NCBI RefSeq assembly: GCF_043555975.1
Contig: NZ_JBIGIA010000020.1
Location: 1 to 64,000 of the forward strand
Reading direction: 5' to 3'
From: Pelomonas nitida
GTDB lineage: Bacteria > Pseudomonadota > Gammaproteobacteria > Burkholderiales > Burkholderiaceae_C
DNA length: 64,000 nt
Shown here one piece after another: positions 44,528 through 53,700 of the stretch; the stretch's first letter is position 1, and each line of letters begins with the position of its first letter. A program made the position numbers and the translations under genes. The notes below the pieces were generated by a model. That model saw nothing but the letters and a program-made list of their open reading frames with translations, searched no databases and had not been told where the DNA came from.

Positions 44528-44828
44528 AATCCCGACGCGAGGACTGCCCGAACAGCGGCAGGCCATCGGCGTTCCAGCGCAGCGGCTTCACGAAGGTGTG
44601 GCGGTCGGGGTTCCACAGCAGGCCCATCGCGTAGTTCTCGTCCGTGGCGCTGACTGAATAGCTGCTGAAGACGCGACCATGCCGCTGCGGCATCGACGGC
44701 CCCTCATTGACAAGGAAGCCGCGGCATTCCCAGTCGAACTCGGGGCGGCTGAGCATGACCGGCGCGCCGCCCAATTGCCAAGGGGGCGCAACCCGCGTGA
44801 GCACGTACAGCGCCCGAACGAGCATCAA
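44526..44828 (-). pseudogene. GH43 glycosidase remnant (C-terminal part)
   Basis: The 100-codon frame encodes only the later part of a GH43 propeller: GGAPVMLSRPEFDWECRGF, LVNEGPSMPQRHGRVFSSYS and VSATDENYAMGLLW are typical of arabinofuranosidase/xylosidase members. The N-terminal blades with the catalytic Asp and the normal C-terminus are missing. It begins just after the TonB-dependent receptor gene, so an internal deletion has probably removed most of a glycosidase gene once in this operon. A short functional protein is unlikely. It is unlike the intact GH43 at 37594, so it is not a simple duplicate. Confidence 0.65.
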
Positions 44829-44862
44829 TGCCGCGTCACGGCGTCGGCCGCCGGCGCGGCGG

Positions 44863-47733
44863 TCAAAGTTTCCAGCGGAAGCCGAGCGAGAACGAGCGGC
44901 CGATCTGGAACGTGCCGAAGTTGGTCGTGTCCGGGCTGCCCGCGTTGCCGAAGTGGTAGTACTGCTGCTGCATTTCGTTCGTCAGGTTGACGCCGCTGAA
45001 GTCAACCGACATGTCCTTGCTGATGTTGTAGGTCAGCTGGAAGTCGATGCTCTTTTCCGGGCGACGCCAGATGCCGATCGGGTTGGCGAACAGCGCAGCC
45101 TCGTTGGAAGCCAGAAAGGCCGAGCGCCGGACATAAGACAGCCGCGCGCCGATCGGCCCCTTCTCGTAGGCCAGCGTCGCGTTCCACGACAGCTTGGACA
45201 CGCCGAAGAACTCCGTCTCCTGCTGCGCGACGATCTGGCCGGCATCGTTGGCCGTCGGCACGTTCTGCGACGAAGTCAGCCGCGTCACGCTGCCCTGGAA
45301 GCCCAGCCCGTCGAGGAGCGACGGCAAGCCCTTGGGGAAGTAGATCGCGCCCAGCTCCAGGCCGCTGATCTTGCCGTCGGACGCATTGACCGGCGAGCTG
45401 ATGACGTAGTCATAACCGTTGGTGTGATCGCCGCCCGACGTGGAATTGCGGAACGGATCGTCAGCCGCCGACAGGTGAATGCGGCGACGCAGCGGTACGA
45501 CCAGGCCGTCGATCCTGCGCTGGAACAAGGTGCCGTACAGCGCGCTGTCCTTCTGGAAATACCACTCGCCCGTCAGGTCGAGGTTCTTGGAGCGGGTCGG
45601 CTCCAGGTCGGGGTTGCCGCCGCTGCCGCCACCGTAGCCGACCTTGGAGACGTCCTCGGTGGGGATCACGATGGGGTTCAGGTCACCGAACCCCGGACGG
45701 CGCAGCGTTTCGCCGTAATTGAAGCGCAGCAGGACATCCCTGACCGGCTCGTAGCGCAATGTCAGGCTGGGCAGGAACTTGCGGGCCGTCTTCTCGCCAT
45801 TCGTCGGCGTCACCGCCTTGGTGGTGGCGTCGACCTTGTATGCCGTCATGCGGGTGTTGACCTGCACATAGCGCACACCGAAGTTGCCGCGCAGGCGATG
45901 GCCGAACAACTCGGTGTCGGTGTCCGCCATCACATACAGGTTCGCCGTCTTCTCGTCGACGTCGAAGGTCTTCTGCAGGTACAGCTGGTCCGTCGTCAGG
46001 AAGCCCGGACTGACGGCGGCGTACATCTTGCGCCATTCGTCGATGTTGTCGCGGACGGCGTAGCCATTGACGTCCATCCATGAACGCGGAACGCTCGAAA
46101 TGTCGTTGCCGAAGCCCGAGTTGACGTACTGGTACTTCGCATCCAGCTCGGACAGGTTCTTGCCCAGAGACCCCGATTGCGTGCGGCTCGCTTCGGACGC
46201 CTTGCGGTCATCGAGGCGCGCGCCGAAATGGATCGTCTTCACCACGCCCCAGTCCACGTCGTACAGGCCCGACAGGCTGGCCGTCGCAGCGCTGCCCTCA
46301 TTGCGGTTGGCGTTGTCGTAGAACTGCGCCACGTTCCACTGCGACGCTTGGGTCAGCTTGGCATCGTCGTCGAAATGGAACGACGAGTTGCCGCCGCCGG
46401 AATTGAAGTCGACGCTGATGGAGTCGGCCACGCGATCGATCCGGGTGGCGGTGAATTCCGAGTGGTACTTGCTGGTCTGGTAAGACACGTCACCTTCTAG
46501 GCGCAGCCGGTCGCTCAGGTTCCACTTGCCGTTCAGCGCGTAGACGAAGGAGTCGGTGGCCGAGGTGGTGTAGTCACCGCTGTTGAAGCCGTAGACCTTG
46601 GGGACCGTCCGCGTCTTCATGACGTTGGTACCCGGGTAGGTGGTGAACGTCGCGCTGGGGTTGCTGCCGATGTCGCCCCACCAGTCGACGAAGCTGAACA
46701 GCAGCTGGTTGAAGTACTTGTTGCGATACCCGTTGTACATCGCCTCGAACGTGTAGACGGCGCTGTCGCTCGGCTGCCACTGCAGGGCGACGTTGGCGGA
46801 CGGGCGCTCGCGCTTGCCCTGGCCGTCGGCTTGGAAGATCGCGTCGCGCGACAGGTAGTAGGGGTAGGCCGTGCCGTTGAAGTTCAGCGTGGCACCGGCG
46901 GCCTGCGACAGGCCGGTGTAGGTGCCCGGCGTCCAGACGTTGGTGTCGAAGATGCGCTCCAACGGTACATAGCCCGCCGGAATCTGGCCGGCTGTGGCGC
47001 TGACGAACGGCACCATCGCGCCGGGCGTCACGCTCTCGTCGCGGTAGTTCGTCCGGTTGACCGACACGTTGACGAGCGCGCCGACGTCGCCGAAGCCGGT
47101 CTTCCAGCGATTGCTGGCCAGCACACTCAGCTGCGGGTTCGCCTTGTCGGCGGGCTGCAGATAGGTTTCCCGCACCGACAGCGAGAGCTTCGCACCCTTG
47201 AAATCGAATGGCCGCAGCGACTTCACGTCGATCTGGCCGGCAATGCCGTTTTCGAGCTGGCTGGCGTCGCGCGTCTTGAAGACGTCGATCTGGCGCACCA
47301 GCGTCGACGGGATGTCCTGCAGTTGCACCTGTGTGCCGGAGGCCGTGAAGATGTTGCGGCCGTTCCAGGTGGTGGCCACGTCGGGCATGCCACGGATGGA
47401 CAGGGCGCCGACCTCGCCGCCGCCACGGTTGGTGACCTGAATGCCCGTCACGCGCTGCAGCGCCTCGACGACGTTGTTGTCGGGCAGCTTGCCGATGTCC
47501 TCGGCCACCACCGACTCCACCACCTGGTCGCTCGTACGCTTGATCGCCAGGCTCTTGGTCAGCGACGCCTTCACGCCGGTGACAGTCACCGTTTCCAGCT
47601 GGCTCTCGGGCTTGGCCTCCTGCGCGAGGGCCGTGGCGGACAACGCGGCGATGGCCGCTGCCGTCGTCAGGCGCAGAGCAAAGCGCGGCGTCACGGTGCC
47701 TGCGCGTGGCAGCACCAGGGCTGGTTTCTTCAT
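44863..47733 (-). CDS. TonB-dependent outer-membrane receptor
   Basis: A 956-residue TonB-dependent receptor of the large carbohydrate type (TIGR01782-like). A signal peptide ends near ATALAQ. The TonB-box/plug start is SQLETVTVTGVKASL, followed by plug motifs DNNVVEALQRVTGIQVTNRG and GALSIRGMPDVATTWNGRN. The remainder is a 22-strand-type barrel ending with an aromatic residue pattern (FSLGFRWKL, final residue Leu). Position at the head of an arabinan operon suggests uptake of arabino-oligosaccharides. Start ATG has CGGAGA upstream. There is no adjacent anti-sigma factor or SusD, as expected for proteobacteria. Confidence 0.92.
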   Translation of the reverse strand: MKKPALVLPRAGTVTPRFALRLTTAAAIAALSATALAQEAKPESQLETVTVTGVKASLTKSLAIKRTSDQVVESVVAEDIGKLPDNNVVEALQRVTGIQVTNRGGGEVGALSIRGMPDVATTWNGRNIFTASGTQVQLQDIPSTLVRQIDVFKTRDASQLENGIAGQIDVKSLRPFDFKGAKLSLSVRETYLQPADKANPQLSVLASNRWKTGFGDVGALVNVSVNRTNYRDESVTPGAMVPFVSATAGQIPAGYVPLERIFDTNVWTPGTYTGLSQAAGATLNFNGTAYPYYLSRDAIFQADGQGKRERPSANVALQWQPSDSAVYTFEAMYNGYRNKYFNQLLFSFVDWWGDIGSNPSATFTTYPGTNVMKTRTVPKVYGFNSGDYTTSATDSFVYALNGKWNLSDRLRLEGDVSYQTSKYHSEFTATRIDRVADSISVDFNSGGGNSSFHFDDDAKLTQASQWNVAQFYDNANRNEGSAATASLSGLYDVDWGVVKTIHFGARLDDRKASEASRTQSGSLGKNLSELDAKYQYVNSGFGNDISSVPRSWMDVNGYAVRDNIDEWRKMYAAVSPGFLTTDQLYLQKTFDVDEKTANLYVMADTDTELFGHRLRGNFGVRYVQVNTRMTAYKVDATTKAVTPTNGEKTARKFLPSLTLRYEPVRDVLLRFNYGETLRRPGFGDLNPIVIPTEDVSKVGYGGGSGGNPDLEPTRSKNLDLTGEWYFQKDSALYGTLFQRRIDGLVVPLRRRIHLSAADDPFRNSTSGGDHTNGYDYVISSPVNASDGKISGLELGAIYFPKGLPSLLDGLGFQGSVTRLTSSQNVPTANDAGQIVAQQETEFFGVSKLSWNATLAYEKGPIGARLSYVRRSAFLASNEAALFANPIGIWRRPEKSIDFQLTYNISKDMSVDFSGVNLTNEMQQQYYHFGNAGSPDTTNFGTFQIGRSFSLGFRWKL

Positions 47734-48039
47734 CTTGTCTCCGGAATCGTTATGAGGACGAACGGCCAACCGCTGCAGCTTCTCAATGCCTCTGACGGGC
47801 CTGTGAGCTGGGGTTCATTTCATGCTATGGGGCCGACTGATCCGCGACTAATCACATTTTTGGCCCTGTCGATGCCGCTTTGGGCATCGGCGCCTCGGGA
47901 AAGCCCGTGAGCGCTCCGGGGTTAGGGCCCGATTGGCTGGATGCCCCTGCAGCGACGGGCGCAGGCAGGCACACGGCGCCGTTGTCGACGCCGTGCAACA
48001 GCACGTGTAGTGGGGCGCCGAGCGGCCGGCGCCGGGCGT
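47734..48039. other. Upstream region of the arabinan operon
   Basis: These 306 bases carry no believable gene. The part next to the receptor start (47734-47870) includes an A/T-richer patch (around 47815-47865) likely to hold the operon promoter. A CGGCG ... CGCCG hairpin lies at about 47970-47990. No regulator gene is adjacent. Confidence 0.4.
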
Positions 48040-48273
48040 TCAGCGGCCGTGCGGCCAGGTCGCCTTGGACGTCGGTCCCTTGACCGTCTTGCCCCGCGCG
48101 GCCCAGAGCTTGTAGGCGGCCGGTGTCAGCTCGCGCTTGAGCAGCGCGACCAGCTCGCCGTGGCCGATGCCGTGCTCGCGCAACACCTGGCCATAGGGCG
48201 GCTTGTCTTCCCAGGCCGTCGCGATGACGCGCTTGATCTCTTCGGGGCTGAGGCGGGGTGCGGACTTGGCCAT
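48040..48273 (-). CDS. TIGR03643 family (DUF2805) protein
   Basis: A 77-residue basic protein: LSPEEIKRVIATAWEDKPPY near the N-terminus, a helical centre and ELTPAAYKLWAARGKTVKGP near the end. The pattern matches the TIGR03643/DUF2805 family of small proteins of unknown function. The ATG at 48273 starts the homology; the longer frame upstream overlaps the divergent hydrolase gene's leader and was not used. Confidence 0.85.
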   Translation of the reverse strand: MAKSAPRLSPEEIKRVIATAWEDKPPYGQVLREHGIGHGELVALLKRELTPAAYKLWAARGKTVKGPTSKATWPHGR

Positions 48274-48413
48274 GCCGGCATTGTCCCCCGGGAGGCTGCG
48301 CAGCGACACCGTTTGTCCTACAGCCGCTGTGGCGCCACGCTGGCACCGCCGGGCCAGGCGTGGCGCCAGCATCGACGCACCTTTCGACCCCTGCACGGCT
48401 CTGCCGCACGGCC

Positions 48414-49166
48414 ATGACCTCCCCATCGTCACTCCCCCTGATCGCCCCGCCCGCCGCGCCGCACCGCCGGCCGGCGCTGTCGCTGCTGGCCACGGAGCCG
48501 GCGCGTGCCGTGCTGGAGGCGCTGCAGGCGTTGGCCCGATGGCGCACCGCGCCCGAGCCGCTCGGCGAGGGCCGCACGGTGGTGCTGTTCCCCGGCCTGG
48601 GCACCGACGGCGCGACGCTGTGGCCGCTGCGCCGTCACCTGGAGCGCGCCGGCTACCGTGCGCTGGACTGGGGCCAGGGGCTCAACTCCGGGCCCAAGGG
48701 CGATGTGGACGAATGGCTGGATCGCCTCGCCGAGGCCGTGCATGAGCGCGTGGCGCCGTCGCGCGAGGTCAGTCTCGTCGGCTGGAGCCTGGGCGGCTTC
48801 TACGCCCGCGAGCTGGCCAAGCGCTGGCCCGACCGCGTTCAGCACGTCATCACCATCGGCACGCCGTTCGCCGGCAGCGTGGACGACACCCATGTGGGCT
48901 GGCTGTTCCGCCTGCTCAACGGCCGCCGCGCGCAGGAGCATGCCGCGCTGCGCGAGCGCCTGGCCGAGCCGCCGCCGGTGCCGACGGTATCGCTCTACAG
49001 CCGCCGCGACGGCATCGTCGCCTGGCAGGCCTGCACGCATGACCGCGCATGGCCGTTGGCGCGCGACATCGAGGTGCAGGCCAGCCACATCGGCATGGGC
49101 TGGGCGCCCGAGGTGCTGGACCGCGTGACCCGCGTGCTGGCCTGCCGCCGTGGGGCGGGCGCATGA
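48414..49166 (+). CDS. Alpha/beta hydrolase
   Basis: A 250-residue alpha/beta-hydrolase-fold protein. The nucleophile elbow is GWSLGGFYA, an early strand-loop is VVLFPGLGTDGATLW (oxyanion region), and the late catalytic His is probably in QASHIGMG. It resembles lipase/PGAP1-like hydrolases with a strand-helix insert after the elbow. No signal peptide is seen. The stop overlaps the start of the RecQ-like gene (ATGA at 49163-49166), so both are translated from one message. Substrate unknown. Confidence 0.82.
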   Translation: MTSPSSLPLIAPPAAPHRRPALSLLATEPARAVLEALQALARWRTAPEPLGEGRTVVLFPGLGTDGATLWPLRRHLERAGYRALDWGQGLNSGPKGDVDEWLDRLAEAVHERVAPSREVSLVGWSLGGFYARELAKRWPDRVQHVITIGTPFAGSVDDTHVGWLFRLLNGRRAQEHAALRERLAEPPPVPTVSLYSRRDGIVAWQACTHDRAWPLARDIEVQASHIGMGWAPEVLDRVTRVLACRRGAGA

Positions 49167-50938
49167 GCGCCGCCGCCACCTGGCCGGGCCGCGCCGGCCC
49201 GCGCGAAGACTCGCCCCGCCCCGCACCGCCGGCAGAACAGCTGCCGCCGCGCCAGCCCGTCACGCCGGCCCGCCTGCGCGGCACGCTGAAGCGGGTGTTC
49301 GGCCTGCGCACGCTGCGGCCGGGCCAGGGCGAGGTCATCGCCCGGGTGCTGCAGGGCCACAGCACGCTGGCCGTCATGCCCACCGGCGCCGGCAAGTCGC
49401 TGTGCTATCAGCTGCCTGCCGTGCTGGGCGACGCGCTGACGGTCGTCATCTCGCCGCTCATCGCACTGATGAAAGACCAATGCGACACGCTCAACGAGCG
49501 GGGCATTGCGGCCGTGCAGCTGCACTCGGCGCTGGACGCCAACCGCCGCCTAGAGAACGAGGCGCTGCTGACGCGCGGCGCCGTACGCATCGTGTTCACG
49601 ACGCCCGAGCGCCTGGCCGACGCGCGCACGCTGGGCCTGCTGCAGGAGCAGCGCGTGAGCCTGCTGGTGGTGGACGAGGCGCACTGCATCTCGCAATGGG
49701 GGCACGACTTCCGCCCCGCGTTCGGCGCGCTGCGCGACGCCCGCCGCGCGCTCGGCCGCCCGCCCGTGCTGGCCCTGACGGCCACCGCGCCGCTGCCGGT
49801 GCAGCGCGACATTGCCCAGGCGCTGGGCATCCCGCGCGACGGCATCCTCAGCCACGGCGTCTACCGGCCCAACCTGCGGCTGGCGGTGGAGCTGCCGCAG
49901 ACCGAGGCCGAGCGCCGCGCCTGCATCCAGCGGCATCTGCAGGGCCTGAGCGACCGGCCGGGCAGTGCCATCGTCTACTGCGCCACCGTGCGCGAGGCCA
50001 CCGCGCTGCACCAGCAACTGCGCGGCGCCGACATCGCCGCGGGCCTGTACCACGGCAAGCTGCCGGCGGCCGAGCGCAGCGCGGCGCAAGAGGCCTTCAT
50101 GCGCAACGAGCACCGCGTCATGGTGGCCACCAATGCGTTCGGCATGGGCATCGACAAGCCCGACATCCGCCTCGTGCTGCATGCGCAGATGCCGGCCAGC
50201 ATCGAGGCCTATGTGCAGGAATGCGGCCGCGCGGGCCGCGATGGCGAGCCGGCCGACTGCGTGCTGCTGTTCCGCGAAGGCGACCGCGCGCTGCAGCAGT
50301 TCTTTGCGGGTGGCCAGGCGCCGACGCGCGAAGAGCTGGGCAGCGTCTGGCAGGCGCTCGTCAGCCACACGCCGCAGGGCGGTTGGTTGCCCGCCGCACT
50401 GGCCGAGTGGGCCCGGCTGCCGCAGCGCCGGCTGGATCAGGTGCTGGCCACGTTGCGCTCGGTGCGCGCCATCCGCGCCGTGGGTGGGCGCGACGCCACC
50501 GGCCTGCGCCCGGCCACGCGCCGCGGGGCCGATGCCGTCATCGACGCCGCCCAGGCCGCCGCGCAGCAGCGCCAGCAGCACGACCGCGATGGCCTCGCGG
50601 CCATGGTGCTCTATGCCAAGGCCGGCAGCTGCCGCTGGGCCGGCGTGCTCGCGCATTTCGGCGAGGCGCTGGACGACGGCGCTGCGCGCTGCGGCCATTG
50701 CGACAGCTGCGCCCGCTTCGAGCGGCTGCTGGCCCAAGACACGCAGCCCGCCGCGCCGGCCAGCCCGTTGTCCAAGGCGCAGGGGCCGGCGTTCGAGCCG
50801 GGCCAGCGCGTGCGCGTGCGGCGTTTCGGCTGGGGGCTGGTCATCGCCAGCGCGACGGACGCGGTGCGCATCGCGTTCCCGCGCCACGGCGAACGCGACA
50901 TCCACCCCGACTTCGTGCTGGCCACGGGCCGGGGCTGA
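49163..50938 (+). CDS. RecQ-like ATP-dependent DNA helicase without HRDC domain
   Basis: A 591-residue superfamily 2 helicase of the RecQ family: motif I MPTGAGKSLCYQ, DEAH box VVDEAHCISQWGHDFRP, motif VI QECGRAGRDGEPADC. The zinc module has four Cys (GSCRWAG plus CGHCDSC). A 50-residue N-terminal extension is Pro/Arg-rich. There is no HRDC domain; instead the protein ends with a small SH3-like piece (GQRVRVRRFGWGLVIASATD). It differs clearly from the RecQ at 6976, so it is a paralogue, not a duplicate. It is coupled to the hydrolase gene by a four-base overlap. Confidence 0.9.
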   Translation: MSAAATWPGRAGPREDSPRPAPPAEQLPPRQPVTPARLRGTLKRVFGLRTLRPGQGEVIARVLQGHSTLAVMPTGAGKSLCYQLPAVLGDALTVVISPLIALMKDQCDTLNERGIAAVQLHSALDANRRLENEALLTRGAVRIVFTTPERLADARTLGLLQEQRVSLLVVDEAHCISQWGHDFRPAFGALRDARRALGRPPVLALTATAPLPVQRDIAQALGIPRDGILSHGVYRPNLRLAVELPQTEAERRACIQRHLQGLSDRPGSAIVYCATVREATALHQQLRGADIAAGLYHGKLPAAERSAAQEAFMRNEHRVMVATNAFGMGIDKPDIRLVLHAQMPASIEAYVQECGRAGRDGEPADCVLLFREGDRALQQFFAGGQAPTREELGSVWQALVSHTPQGGWLPAALAEWARLPQRRLDQVLATLRSVRAIRAVGGRDATGLRPATRRGADAVIDAAQAAAQQRQQHDRDGLAAMVLYAKAGSCRWAGVLAHFGEALDDGAARCGHCDSCARFERLLAQDTQPAAPASPLSKAQGPAFEPGQRVRVRRFGWGLVIASATDAVRIAFPRHGERDIHPDFVLATGRG

Positions 50939-50960
50939 ACCCGCGGCCCGCGCCGCGCCG

Positions 50961-53006
50961 TCACCAGACCTTGCAGTGCTGCCCGGCGGGCTTCACGAGC
51001 TTGGCGCCCGGCTTGCACGCGAAGGCCTGCTCGAACTCGGGCATGTTGACGACGACGCCGTTGATGCGCCAGCGGGCCGGCGAGTGCGGGTCCACCTTGG
51101 CCTGCACGCGCAGCGCCTCGGGGCGGGCATCGGCGCAGTCCCATTGCGCGAAGCCGACGAAGAAGCGCTGCTCCGGCGTCAGGCCGTCACGGCTCTCGCC
51201 CGGCTTGCCCTGCATGTGCGCCTTCCACGCCTCCCACGCGAGGATGAGGCCGCCCAGGTCCGCCAGGTCTTCGCCCAGCGTGAGGCGGGCGTTGATCTTG
51301 ATGTCGTCGACGACGGTGTAGCCGGCGTACTGGTTCACGACGCAGGCCGCGCGCTTCTCGAACTCCTGGCCGTCCTTCTTCGTCCACCAGCTCTTCAGGT
51401 TGCCCTGCGCGTCGAACTGCCGGCCCTCGTCGTCGAAGCCGTGCGTGAGCTCATGGCCGATGGTGCCGCCCGTGTTGCCGTAGTTGGGCGCCTCGTCCAT
51501 CTTCGTGTCGTACAGCGGTGGCTGCAGCACGCCGGCCGGGAAGTTGATGTCGTTCATCTGCGCGTCGTAGTAGGCGTTGACGGTCTGCGGCGTCATGCTC
51601 CACTCGCCGCGGTCCAGCGGTTGGCCGATCTTGGCCAGGCGGCGCCGCGCCTCGAATGCGTTGCCGCGCATGACGTTGCCGAGGAAGTCGCCACGGCGCA
51701 CGTCGAAGGCCGTGTAGTCGCGCCAGCGCTCGGGGTAGCCGACCTTGTTGACGATAGCCTTGAGCTTCTCGTGCGCGCGCGCCTTGGTCGGCGGGCTCAT
51801 CCACGCGAGGCTGTCGATGGAGCGCGCCATCGCGGCCTCGATCTCGTCGGTCATCTGCACCGTCGCGGCCTTGAGTTCGGGCGTGAAGTTGCGCGCCACG
51901 AACTCCTGGCCCAGCGCCTCGCCCAGCTGCACGTCGACCAGCTGCACGCAGCGCTTCCAGCGCGCCTTGAGCTGGGGCGTGCCGGTCAGCGTGCGGCCGT
52001 AGAAGTCGAAGTTGGCCTGCACGAAGCCGTCGTCCAGCGCGGGGCTCAGGCTGCTGGCGAGCTGCCAGCGCAGATAGGTCTTCACGTCGCTCAGGCTCAT
52101 GGCCTGCAGGCGCTTGCCCAGCGCCTTGAAGAACGCCGGCTCGGTGACGTTGTAGCGCGCATGCCAGGGCGCGGTGCCCAGCGCCGCCTGATAGCCGGCC
52201 CAGTCGAAGCCGGGCATCAAGGCCTTGAGGCCTGCAGCGTCGACGACGTGGAAGGTCTTGTACGGGTCGCGCTTGTCGACCTTGCTGAGCGACGCCCGCG
52301 CCAGCGCCGTCTCCGTCGCCAGCACGTTGCGCGCGGCCGCGCGGGCTGCGGCGGGCGCGTCGCCCAGCAGCGTGAACAGCTGCGCCACATGCGCCTCATA
52401 GGCCGTGCGGATCTTCAGCGTCTTGGCGTCGCGCTTGAGGTAGTAGTCGCGGTCCGGCAGGCCCAGGCCGCCGGCGTAGGCAAAGGCGATCTGGCGCGTG
52501 GCGTCGGCGAAGTCCTGACCGGCGCTGAAGCCGAAGAACAGCCGCTCGTTGCCGGCGGCCAGCTGCAGCTCGGCCAGCAGCGCGGGCAGCTCGCGCTTGT
52601 CCTTGAGGGCGTCGATGTGCGCGAGCAGCGGCTGCAGCCCCTTCAGGCCGGCGGCCTGCGCGGCCCCCTCGTCCATGCAACTGGCGAAGTAGTCGCCCAG
52701 CTTGGCCTGCGTGGCGCTGCGCTCGCTGCCGGCGTCGCCGAGCTTGTTCAGCACGCCCCACAGGTAGCGCTGGTTCTCGTTGGCCATCTTGGCGTAGACG
52801 GACCAGCGGGACTGGTCGGCCGGGATGGGGTTGGACTTGCTCCACGCGCCGCAGGCGAAGCGGTAGAGGTCGTCGCAGGGGTCGGCGCTGCGGTCCATGG
52901 CCGCGACATCCAGGCTGGGCGTGTAGGGCAGTGCGTCGAGCGGGGTTTCGTCGGCCGCGTGCGCGAAGGTCGCGGCCAGCAGCAGGGGCAACAGGAGTCG
53001 TTTCAT
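50961..53006 (-). CDS. M13 family zinc metallopeptidase (neprilysin/PepO type)
   Basis: A 681-residue exported metallopeptidase. Signal peptide MKRLLLPLLLAATFAHA, then the peptidase_M13 N-terminal region starting DPCDDLYRFACGAW, and the catalytic part with VNAYYDAQMNDINFPAGVLQ, the zinc site GGTIGHELTHGFD and the third ligand in LGEDLADLGG (usually GENIADLGG, here Asp-Leu replaces Asn-Ile, the Glu is kept). It ends with the family's CxxW (HCKVW). It degrades peptides in the periplasm. It stands alone, converging on the RecQ-like gene. Confidence 0.94.
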   Translation of the reverse strand: MKRLLLPLLLAATFAHAADETPLDALPYTPSLDVAAMDRSADPCDDLYRFACGAWSKSNPIPADQSRWSVYAKMANENQRYLWGVLNKLGDAGSERSATQAKLGDYFASCMDEGAAQAAGLKGLQPLLAHIDALKDKRELPALLAELQLAAGNERLFFGFSAGQDFADATRQIAFAYAGGLGLPDRDYYLKRDAKTLKIRTAYEAHVAQLFTLLGDAPAAARAAARNVLATETALARASLSKVDKRDPYKTFHVVDAAGLKALMPGFDWAGYQAALGTAPWHARYNVTEPAFFKALGKRLQAMSLSDVKTYLRWQLASSLSPALDDGFVQANFDFYGRTLTGTPQLKARWKRCVQLVDVQLGEALGQEFVARNFTPELKAATVQMTDEIEAAMARSIDSLAWMSPPTKARAHEKLKAIVNKVGYPERWRDYTAFDVRRGDFLGNVMRGNAFEARRRLAKIGQPLDRGEWSMTPQTVNAYYDAQMNDINFPAGVLQPPLYDTKMDEAPNYGNTGGTIGHELTHGFDDEGRQFDAQGNLKSWWTKKDGQEFEKRAACVVNQYAGYTVVDDIKINARLTLGEDLADLGGLILAWEAWKAHMQGKPGESRDGLTPEQRFFVGFAQWDCADARPEALRVQAKVDPHSPARWRINGVVVNMPEFEQAFACKPGAKLVKPAGQHCKVW

Positions 53007-53099
53007 CAGAGGGACGAGCCAATTTGAAGTGGCGCGATTGTGGGCGCTCGGGCGGCCCCATCTCTTTCCGCACCCCGTTTCGGCGCGGGCCCCGTGGGT

Positions 53100-53666
53100 T
53101 CAGGGAAACAGCCGCTCGCCGCTGGCCGCCGCGGCCATCACCTGATCCAGCCGCTTCTCGCGCGTGACGTCCTGCTTGGCGGCCAGGCACCAGCGCAGCA
53201 TCTTGCGTTTCCAGCCGGGCGGCTGGGTCTCGAACCAGGCCAGCGCGGCCTGGTCGGCCGTGAAGCGCCGCGCCATCGCCGGCGTCAGCTCGGGTTCGCC
53301 GCTCTGCTCGTGCGTGTAGACGGCCGTTCGTGCGGCCGTGCGCTGGCCGAAAGCGGCCAGGCCTTTCGGCTGCATGCGGCCGGCCTCGGTCAGCGCGGCC
53401 ACCCGGGCGACGTTGACGGCGCTCCAGATGGAGCCGGCACGACGTGGCGTGAAACGGATGGTGTAGCGGTGCTCGTCGACGCGGCGGCGCACGCCGTCGA
53501 TCCAGCCCACGCACAGTGCCTCGTCCACCGACTGCGGCCAGGTCATGCTGGGCACGCCGGAGCCCACCTTGTGATAGCCCACCAGCAGTTCTTTGGCGCT
53601 GTCGGCATGGTCGGCCAGCCAGGCGCGGAAGTCCTCGGGCGTCGCGAAGTAGGTGGGTTCGGCCAT
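53100..53666 (-). CDS. YdeI/OmpD-associated family protein
   Basis: A 188-residue cytosolic protein with the family pattern: YFATPEDFRAWLADHADSAK, VGYHKVGSGVPSMTWPQSVD, ALCVGWIDGVRRRVDEHRY and FTPRRAGSIWSAVNVARV. The C-terminal bacteriocin-protection-like helical segment is present. Molecular function is not established. It is divergent from the 2-hydroxyacid dehydrogenase gene, with 34 bases between the starts. Confidence 0.87.
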   Translation of the reverse strand: MAEPTYFATPEDFRAWLADHADSAKELLVGYHKVGSGVPSMTWPQSVDEALCVGWIDGVRRRVDEHRYTIRFTPRRAGSIWSAVNVARVAALTEAGRMQPKGLAAFGQRTAARTAVYTHEQSGEPELTPAMARRFTADQAALAWFETQPPGWKRKMLRWCLAAKQDVTREKRLDQVMAAAASGERLFP

Positions 53667-53700
53667 GATGGGCGCATTCTGTCCCTGACCTGCTCCCGCC

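Noticed and set aside
47880..48083. A 67-codon plus-strand frame upstream of the arabinan operon
   Set aside because: Low-complexity Ala/Pro/Ser/Arg product, overlaps the TIGR03643 gene, and no domain or convincing ribosome site.
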